NCBI GenBank assembly: GCA_958009085.1
Contig: OY253672.1
Coordinates: forward strand, 868,001 to 932,000
Direction: 5' to 3'
Length of the DNA: 64,000 bases
Origin: Protoeuglena noctilucae
Lineage: Eukaryota; Chlorophyta; Pedinophyceae; Marsupiomonadales; Marsupiomonadaceae
A program made the translations under genes and the position numbers. Position 1 is the stretch's first letter. Every line of letters starts with the position of its first letter. A model generated the notes under the pieces. The model saw only the letters and a list, made by a program, of their open reading frames with translations. It was not told the origin of the DNA and made no database searches. Below, in pieces: positions 21,501 through 30,800 of the stretch.

Positions 21501-24500
21501 CCATGCCCATCCCGTGCACGCCCCCGCCCCCTCGCGACCGCTGCTGGTTGGCTGGCGGCTGCAGGAGGCTCCGACCGCACTCGCGCACCAGCACCAACGG
21601 GACCCTCGCCGCTTCCTCTGCCGTCAGCTCGTCCAGCTCGCCCGCGCCGTCCTCGAATTTGGAGCGGAAATTATCGAGGAACGTCGGCGGCGGCTCGTCT
21701 GCTGCCTCCCCACCCTCCCCACCCTCTGGCTCAGGGCCGCCAGTGGCCCCCCTCTCTCTGTCGCTCTCGCTGTCACTCTCACCCTCACTGCCCCCTTTCC
21801 TCCGCCTCCTCCCGCGCTTGTGACTCGCTTTCTTGCCGCTCGGATCGTCCCCCGAACTCCCGTCCTTCTCTGCACCCTCCATGGCCTCAGCCACACTGGC
21901 CACGCCGGCGTCACCACCACCTGCCTCCCCAGCCCCTGCCTTGCCAGCACCTGCCTTGCCAGCCCCTGCCTCGCCACCACCTGCCTTGCCGGCAGCCCCC
22001 TCAGCGCCCCCCTCACCGCCCAGCACCGCCTTGGCTTCACCCGCCTTCCCCCGTCCCTTCTTCCTGTCTTCCCCAGCCTCAGCCTTGGCCTTCACCTTCC
22101 ACGTCACATGCGACGCGAGCGTGTGCTGTGAAAGCCCCAGAACTACCGCGATCTTGGCCGGCATGAAGGACACGTAAGCGACGCGGCCCACCAGCGCCTG
22201 AGGTGCGGTTGGGGAGCCCCGCAGCCGCCCGCAGCGGAGGGGCGCCGTGACGACCTCCGCGCCGTCCCGGTGGCTCAGGGCGTGCGCCCGCAGCCGCAGC
22301 GCCCCGGCCGCGAGCTCCGCCGCGCGCGGCCAGTCCGCCGCAGTGTCGAGGGTCAGGGCCGGCGCCGGGCTGCCCGCCGCACGGGCTTGTGTGCCGTCCG
22401 ACCCCACCGCCCACGCCTTCGGGCGCAGCGGGCACAGGCAGTACCACTTGCGCCCCGCGTGGAATAACCGACTCAGGGCTGCAGTGCGTTCCGCGCTCAG
22501 GGGCTCCCCCCCCACCCGCCCCCAATCCTGCCTATCCCCAAACGCCAGCGTTGCCACCCGCTCTGCGTACTCCCGGTTGCGTGCGCCGTCCCTCTCCTGC
22601 CCCGGGGCGCCCAGCGGCGTGAGCAACGCCGCGTGCATGCCCATGCAGGCCGCCAGGCGGGGGTCCCCCGGCGCCAAGGGCCCCGATGTGACGTACTCCA
22701 CACGCACTGCCTCCCGATTGACGTGGAGGAGCGGGACATCGAGGCCGAGCGCCTCCAGGTCCTCGGGAGGCAGGCGTACGGGTAAGAGGAGCCCGGTGGA
22801 CAGCACCGTGCGCCGGTCGATGCCCAGTTGCAGCCGCAGGGCCTCGGTTAGCCTCGCTGAGCCCGGGGCGCCCTTTGCAAAGGGGTCGTCTGCCTGCACC
22901 GGGGCCAGCCGGTACAGGTGCACCTCCCTCGGCAGCTCTGCAGCTACGCCGTCGACCGCCGGGAGCGAACCCTTGGCGACACATGCACCGTCAGCTGCAC
23001 CCGTACCGTCCGCCACGCACTGGCTCCCATCCACCGGGGCAGGGACTCCAGGTATCTGCAGCTGCGGCGCACACGCGTTTTCTTCTGGCCCTATGGGTCG
23101 CAGCACCACACACTCGGGACCGGCGCGGGACACGACCGTGCCAATGATGGGCTTGCCGTCCTTAGTGGCGACGACCACGGGCTTCGGTGCGCGGTAGGAA
23201 GGGATCAGGGCCTGGGGCGAGAGGCTCTTGAGGGAGAGGCCGCCCGTGGCCACGGGGAGGAGCGATTCGTTGAGCTCGCCGGCGTTGTAGAGAGTCTCAA
23301 TGATCTGAAGGACTGCGGGGGTGAAACAGTGTCAGGTGAGGATCTGGCTACAAAAGGGAGGTGCGGATGACATGAGGATGTGGCTGGTACTGCTGGCAGT
23401 GACCAACAAGGCTAAGCTTATCAACAAGGCGAAATGCAACCTCACCGATTGCTGCCTTGGCCTTCCGTTTCGATCGGGTCACGACGGGGCCCTTGACGCA
23501 TCGCGCGAGGGGGTGTGTGCCTGGCGGCATGAGGCAGCTGACGCGCCAGCTCGGCACGTCCTTGTCGCTCTGCCTGACGGCTGCCGGGTCCGTCACGGCC
23601 TCCCCCGTGTCTTTGTCGATCATCTCAATGGCCACGACGGGACGCGGCGAGTGGTGGCTGCGGTAGGGGGCGCGGGGCGCAGGGTCAGATGGTGGGGCGG
23701 ACTCCGGCAGGGCAAGCGGGCACAACGTGGGGTGAGGAAAGCAGGATGGGGCAAACGAGGCGCGTTGCAACACAAAGTGGGGCGAGGGCACAGTCTTGCC
23801 AACTCGCCCACCTCCCCTCCGCACCCCATCACGACCCCCATCGCGCACCTGTCCCGCGGCAGGCTCTCGCAGTACATCCTCAGCCGCATGCCGGCGTCCA
23901 AAGCATCCACCAGACACCCGGTGCGACTGACGAACACCAGCTCCCTCCCATCCACTCCCCTCTCCTCGTCTCCCTCGCTGGTCTCGCTGTCCAACCCCTC
24001 TAAGGGATCCTGCAGCTCCAGCAGCCCCGCCCCGGCACCCAACAGCTCCCTGGCGACCTCCATCATGTCTTCCTCGCTGGTCTGGTAGCCCTGTAGCAGC
24101 TCCCGGAGCTCCGCCCCGGCCGGGCCGGCGGGGACCATCAGCAGCATCTCGCTGTCCCGGGCGCGGGCGCGGCCACGGCGCTGCGGGGAGCGAGGGTGAG
24201 GGTGGGGGTGAGGGTGAGGGTGAGGGTGAGGGTGGGTTTGAGGGTGAAATTAAGATGGAAGGCAAGGTGTGCAGTAACGCATTTGTACGGAAGCATGGCG
24301 AAATGGGATGCATGGGCCTTGTTGTCACCTGCAGGTAGCTTTTGGGCTGCTGCGGGGGGCAGAAGTTGATGACCACGGCGCAGGCGCGGATGTCCAGGCC
24401 CTCCTCTGCCACAGAGGTCGCCACGAGGTGCTTGAGGCGGCCGCTCCAAAAGTCCCGCAAGACCTGCTCCTGCACTTAGCGGGACGAGCGCGTGCCGTGG

Positions 24501-27500
24501 GACACACGCATGCCACCGTGCGGCGCTTCAGAAACACCTCGCCATGCACGCCGGCCGCCAGCTGCAAGCCATCCACTCCCCGCATCGCACAGCCATCCAG
24601 CAGTGCACATACACCGCCAATCATGCAGCACCGCAAAGCAGTGGCAGTGCACAGCCACCGACAGTCATGCACCCGTCGCGTCCCACCACCCCGGCTGCGC
24701 TTCCCCACCTGCTCGACTGCGGTCATCGTGGTGACCTTGTTCTGGGGCAGGCTGAACAGGCGGCCCGTGGGGAGGAAGTCCAGGGAGGGGCAGAGGGAGA
24801 GCAGCCGAGCGAGGGACACGGCCAGAAGTCTGAGCGATACAAACGTGATGCCGGCCCACGAGTTGACACCCAACTCGGAACCCTCGATCCGGGGCTTGTA
24901 GGCCAGCAGCTCGGCGATCAGACTCGCCACCTGCGAGGACGCGGCCGGGAGACTCTCAAACTGCAGTCCAGTGCCGGCTCACTAAGCGCCAGCTGATGAT
25001 AAACCATGCGACCGTGTAACAAGTGCCACCCCAGCCCCCCGCTTGCCTTGCTGGTGACGAGCTCCTTTAACGCATCCTCGCGCGCCACCGCGGCCCGGTC
25101 GAACATCCCCTGCTCCCGCGCAACCTCAATGACCCTGGCCAGGGCCGCGCTCAACGCCATGCGCGCGCGGTTGATCGACCGGACCTCCGTTCGCTCGCCG
25201 TCCGCGGCGTTGGGCTCCGGCCCGGGCTTGCCCTCGCCCGGGATGGGCCTGTCGACGGTCCGTGCCAGGTTCCAAATGTCCCTGGGGTTGACCGCGCCGC
25301 GCTGGAGCGTCGCTGCGAGGCGGGCGAGTGCCGGTGTGGTGTCGGAGCCCGAGAGGGCGGTGAGGTGGGTGAGGAAGTCGGGCGGGAAGTGCGCCAGGAT
25401 CGCCAGGGCCATGAGGACGAGGCTGGTGCGGACGAGACGGTGGGACGGGACGGCCAGGTGGCGTAGGGGGATGGGGAAGGTCTTGAGGAGCGCGCAGTGG
25501 CTGCCGACCACACGGGAGAGGTCGAGGATGACTGCGGGGGAGAGTGGGTGGGTGCTGTGAGTATACAAGTCTGTCTGGGGGCTGCAGTTGCGACGGCGGC
25601 CTGCGACCATGTGATGACTGGGTGCGAGAGGGAGAGACGCGCTGCAAAGGGCTTGCGTGGTGTACAAAGCACCAGGCTTGCAGCGCATGCCTGTCTGTTG
25701 GACGCACGCGTGGCTCACCCCCGCTGCCCTTGAGCCCCGCGAAATTGGACGACAGCAGAGCGTTGGCCTCCGTCATGCCAATCCCGTCTCTGTCAGATAT
25801 CAGGTCGTCAAGCATGGACCGGTCCGCGGTGCCCTCCATCACCTCGTGCATCGCCAGGAGGGCTGGGAGGGGGCCTGCGTGGAGGCTCCACCGAGCGATG
25901 ATGTGGCGGGCAAACGGCGACACTCCACTCACACCCTCTCAGCACAAGCCTCAGAACGCACGCCGTGCCGGTGGCCAGTGCGCATGGGTATTACCGATGC
26001 ACCACCAACGCACCAGTGGGTTCACCAGCACTCCGCCGATGCCTGCGCGCATCGCAGCGGCACGCGCTCACCCGCCTGCTTTAACACCTCGTGCACCTGC
26101 CGCAGCGCCTCCTCGAAAAGCGCCACCGGCGCCGTCGGGGGCTCCAAACTCTCCGCGCTGGGCAGGCCGAGGTGCTCCGGGGGCGCCGCCTCGAGCCCCG
26201 TCACATCGGCAGCGTCGAGCGTGGCATGGGTATCAATGGCCCTCTCCAAGAAGGACTCCAGGCCCTCCCTGCACGCCGCCGTGTACCGCGCGACGGCGTG
26301 CAGGGCCCCCGCCCACCGGCAGAGGCCGAAGGAGAGGGCTGCGAGGTGCCTCCGGACCACCGTGAGCTTCAGAGAGGGCGAGGCGGCCCCTTGGCCCACG
26401 GGGACGCAGCCCATCGCCTTGACCAGCGGCCCCGCGAGTCCCTGCGAAAGGCCAGGAGACGAAGAAGACTCATGGCACGGCACGGTGCAAAGGGCGCGGG
26501 TGTCCTTTGGCTTCTGGGATCTGTAGAGGCGGCACGCGTGCCCGGCGCGGGTTCCAAGCACCGCGAACCACGTGCCTCGAGCTCATTCGTCCAGGAGAGG
26601 ATGGCGCCGCCATCGTAGTTGACGATGCCTGGGGTGGCCATGTGGCTGTGCGCATGCAGGGAGTCGGTGGCGCGGTAGACGGTCGTCAGAGTGCAGCCCA
26701 TCACGGCCTGGAGCTGCAGGAGCGTCTTGTGGCCCTGGGCGGCCGAGCGTGCGGCTTTCTGCGGAGCACAGCGCAGAGGCAGGCGGTGTCCCTCGCGTGC
26801 AGAGAGGCGCGTGCTGCCCTCCGCCCAGGTCGCAAGGGCCGGTGCTCACCATGCCGGGGGACGCCGTCATGCCGAAAATGCGCTTGACGCCCTTCCTGCG
26901 GGCCGCCTCGCACAGCCGCGCGGATGGGTCGTTGCCCATGCAGTGATGCGCCTCGTCGACGATGAGCAGCAGCACGTCCTCCCCGCGAATGAAGTTGGAA
27001 TCGAGCGCGTTCAGCGCCACCTGAGGCGTCATGAACACCGCACCGTGCTGCCTCAGGACCTTGTCCCACTCCTGGGGCGACCAGCGGTCTGCGGGTGCGG
27101 CGGGCGTGGGTTGTTATTCAAGTACAAGGGGGCCACGCGCGACGAGTCCGCAGACCGCCGCGGCCTCACCGATGTGCAGCCCCTCGTGGTTGTCGTTCAG
27201 CCCCAGGCTGGAGGCATAGGACTCCCCGGTCAGGGCCAGCACGGGGACGGGGCACTGCCTCCGCGCGTATAAGGCTTGCTGTCTCACGAGGAACTTGGTA
27301 GGGGCTGCGGGGGGTGACGACGCGGCGAATGAGGCAGCGGCGCCGGCGGGATCGGGCAGAAAGCGCGCTTCGGGACTTGCTCAGGACTTACCGGTGAACA
27401 ACACGACCTGGCGCGGGTCCCGGGCGCTGTGTAGGGCGTCCCGCATGAGCATGAAGGAGATGCACGTCTTCCCGCTGCCTGCATCGTGGGCGCGGGGGGC

Positions 27501-27777
27501 GGGAAATCGGATGCTGCTCCGGTGTGCCCTCCACGCTCGCGCGCTGCGGCCAGGCGTCCGCTTGCATGCACGGATTGCTCTTGACGACCGCAGAAATGGG
27601 CACGGATGTCGAGATCAACGAAGGACCCAGATCGCAGCGCAGGACGGCTGGTCGTGCACGCGCAAGCCCCAACTCACCCGTGGGCAGGAACGCCACGATG
27701 TTTCCATGGCGCGCCCTCTCGAATATTTCCAACTGGTACTCGCGGGGCACTTCATAGGCGTCATCTCGCCCCGTCAT
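18530..27777 (-). CDS. Dicer-like ribonuclease III (helicase, DUF283, two RNase III domains)
   Basis: Cuts long double-stranded RNA into small RNAs for silencing. Sixteen exons: 27777-27678, 27478-27392, 27304-27170, 27088-26850, 26734-26576, 26441-26072, 25937-25719, 25531-25047, 24960-24709, 24469-24329, 24180-23849, 23657-23446, 23312-about 21130, 20948-19449, 19287-19192 and 19099-18530; about 2,360 residues. In order: helicase with PTGSGKT (Walker A), VDEAHH (about residue 151), MTASPG, VATSVAEEGLDI and RRGRARARD; a DUF283 dimerisation segment (GPVVTRSKRKAKAAIG); a long middle part without a recognisable PAZ; RNase IIIa (ERLEFLGDALL, then SLADTFEAVLGA); a Gly/Ala/Glu-rich insert; RNase IIIb (QRLEFL|GDAALDW, ALADVVEALLGA). 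It stops soon after IIIb with no double-stranded RNA-binding domain. The metal-binding Glu and Asp are present in both RNase III domains. The exon 13 end near 21130 is unresolved, and two introns appear to use GC donors. Confidence 0.92.
24191..24247. repeat. (TGAGGG)n-type repeat in a Dicer intron
   Basis: A run of about nine imperfect 6-bp units (GAGGGT, with some GGGGGT) on the plus strand, inside the intron between the last two helicase exons of the Dicer gene. Read along the gene it is a CCCTCA pyrimidine-rich tract just after the donor side of exon 10. Confidence 0.8.
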
Positions 27778-27872
27778 GCTTGCTGCAGGCCATGGAAGCC
27801 ACAAAACATTGCAGAGCCGTGCTGGCGGGGCCCGGGGACGAGGAAACTCACAATCCACCCCAGATGCAATAG

Positions 27873-30800
27873 TTTTTTTTTTTTTTTGCCAATGAGGATT
27901 CAAAGAGATGACGGCTAGGGTACCCTCAAAACCCTACCCGCTAGAAAACCCGAGTAGAGAGAAGGAGAAGGGGAGGAGAAGGAGAAGAGAGGTGATGGCA
28001 CAAAGGTCAGTAGTAGCCGCCAAGCTAGCATACTCGGAGAACAGACACCCCCCCCCCCCTAGCCCCCCTATCCCGGCTCCAATGGAACACGGCGATTCGG
28101 TGGCGGCTGCGGGGGAGGCAGAGGTGGGAAAGAAGAGAAGAGGTTTTGAGTGACAGAAATGGCCTTGAAGAAGACCCCATGGGGGAGGGAGGGATCGTGG
28201 AGGAGTTGGAGCATAGAGGCCGCAGCTGGAGAGGAGAGGCGGTGGTGGCAGGCCATGGCAGACGAGATCCTGTGGCTGGCGTAGGAGACGATGCGAGCGG
28301 CCCTTGTCCACGCTGGAGCATCGGGAAGGTCAAGGAGTAGCATGGGGGGTGCACCTGGGAGTGGATGGCCCGTGCGCCAGTAGCGGCGCGCGGTGATGAT
28401 GGCGTGGAGAGTCTCAGACCACAGGAGACGCCAAGCGGGGGACCTGAGAAGGTCGGAGCTGGCATGGGTAGCGCCAAACCGGAAGAGGAGCGCGGTGGGA
28501 GTGCCACGGTCAGGGCAGAGGCCGGACGGCCCCACGGGGGGATGAGCAAGGCAGCGGTTGAGGTACTGCCAGGAAAGAGGAGGCAGGGATTGGAAGACGG
28601 AGTGCCACACGACCTGGGCCGTGCGACAGGACTCAGCCAGGTCGTGGAGGGACGTGCCGTGGCGTTCGAGGCAGAGGGGGCAGGGCTTGCCCTGGAGGTC
28701 AGAATAGGTAGGCAACCGGTCGGTGACAGCGAGCCAGGCCATGGAGGCGGTGGCCAGGTGAGCGGGGTTAGCCTGAGGGCGTGCCAGAGCGGCAGTCGCA
28801 GCATGTGCCAGGTGGGGAGAGCTGTCCTCCAACAAACGCTGGCAGGGTTTGTCCGTCGAGTATTTCGCGACCACGAAGGCCCTGTGATGGGCCTGGGGAG
28901 TGATGGATGCCAGGGGATGGTATGTGGGGCCAAGGGAGTGGCCATGCATGGAGAAGTATTGGGACCAACCCTGGGCCCTAAAACCAGAGATGCGGTGGAT
29001 GAAGTCGTGAGGGAAGACAGACAGGACTGTGGGTCCACGGACGTCATTCCAGGCGTTGGCGGGGAGCCCAGGGTGGCCAGGGCTGTTGATGCTGAGGTGG
29101 GCGGAGAGGGCAGAAACGAAGTCAAGACGGATCTGCCTAGCCATATAGGAGCCCAGGGCAGGGACCATGAGGGTCGTCAGTACATCGTCAGGGTCTTTGA
29201 GGCCCAGACGGCCGTTGTGGGCACGAGGGATGATGAGCGACGAGACCAGCGGGAAGGCCCGCTGGAGGGGTTCGAGGATAGGGATGATGGCGGCCCAGAT
29301 TTGTCTGGCCGTGGCATCAAGGAGCAGCCTTTGGTGGGAGGGGTCAGTGGAGCGGCTGTGCACGAAGTTGGCGGGGAAGGAGAGAGGGTTGTGTGGGTTG
29401 AAGAGAAGTGGGGCACGGAGCATTGGAGTCAGGTGGACCCACAGGTCATTCAGGGTGGGTGGGCTGGCGTATGGCTGTGGTGGAGGGAGCAGCTGAGTGG
29501 CGGGGAACATCGAGGTGGCACTGAAAAGGTCACGAATGAGGGGGGTGGGCGTGAGCTCCGCCCAGTCTTTGGCTGTCAGAGCACAAATGTGGGGCCCCAC
29601 CGGGATGGACAGCGTCGTCTCATAGCGCTGTCCGTCACATTTGACCGTCGCTTTGTACTTGAGGGACCTGACGAGGTGTTGGTGGATGGCATTGGAGAAG
29701 AGGGGGTCTGCGCCCGACGCATGGAGCTGGATCATCTTGAAGCGGAGGGCCGCTTGGTGAAAGGGCACGTGCTGGGCCTGAAGGCCGCCCCGGCTGACGG
29801 GGTGGTACAGCTCGTTCCTGTCAATCTCAGGCGGAATCCGTTGTGTCTTGGGGGATTCCGTGAGCACGTAGCGCTGGATGTAGCGTAGGAGCAAGGCACC
29901 CGGCTTCCCTGGCGAGAAGTCCATGGGGCAGTGCGTGGTCGCATAGATGAGGCGTGACAGCACGAACGTTTTGACAATCTTCCACCGATGGAGCAGTGGG
30001 ATATTGTGTGGTCTGAGGCGAAGGAGCTGTGTATAGATGCTTGCCACGAAGGAGGAGTAGTCGGTTGGGACGATCCCAGTGGGTCCCATGAGCGTGCCCA
30101 GGTATTTCACTGGCGCTGCAGGTTCTCCCCCAGGCGGGGTAATCCAGTAGCCATCGAGCATCCAGCGCTGCTGGGCATGGTCATAGACTAGCGAGTCGAG
30201 GCCGTGGGCCTGGGCAGCAGTGAGGTGCTGGTGGAGCGCTGCTGGGTCCGTGTTCCACTTTCCAGCAGGAATGATGCCCGTCTTGGCGGGATTAGAGCGC
30301 AAACCAGTGGCCTGGTGGAAAGTATCCAAGGCCTGGAATAAGTTGTGCATGGATTGCACCGTGGCCTGCACGAACTCGGTGTCGTCTGCAAATTGGCTGA
30401 TGAGGCTCTCCTGGGCGAGCCGCTTATCGGTGCGGAAAGCGTAGAGGGGGGGCTTGTTCGGTCCCGGTACCGGGAGGCCCTTGATGTCGGGGTTGGAGGC
30501 GACCAACTCATGGAGCGCGAGCGCCACAAGGATGAAGAGGGAGGGGGCGAGCGGGCAGCCCTGGCGGACGCCTGTGGAGACATTGTAACCACGGCTGAGG
30601 CCGCGACCCAGCTTGAGCTGGTAGGTGGCTGAGGGGGTGTGCATGATGTCGAACCAGGTGCAGAACGTTTCCCCAAAACGCAGGGTCTCGAGGATGCGTC
30701 TGAGGAAGGGCCGGTCGACCGTGTCAAAGGCCTTGGCGAAGTCATTGAAGATGATGAAGCAGCCCTCGTCTGACTGGTCGAGGAGTTCCAGGGTGGCGCA

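Noticed and set aside
19652-22177. Several Pro-rich plus-strand ORFs
   Set aside because: They are antisense to the Gly/Ala/Glu-rich inserts of the Dicer gene, which explains the Pro/Ser-rich translations.
28365-29888. Plus-strand ORF of about 500 codons antisense to the LINE
   Set aside because: It mirrors the zinc-knuckle half of the LINE ORF, is Gly/Glu/Arg-rich and has no family motifs.
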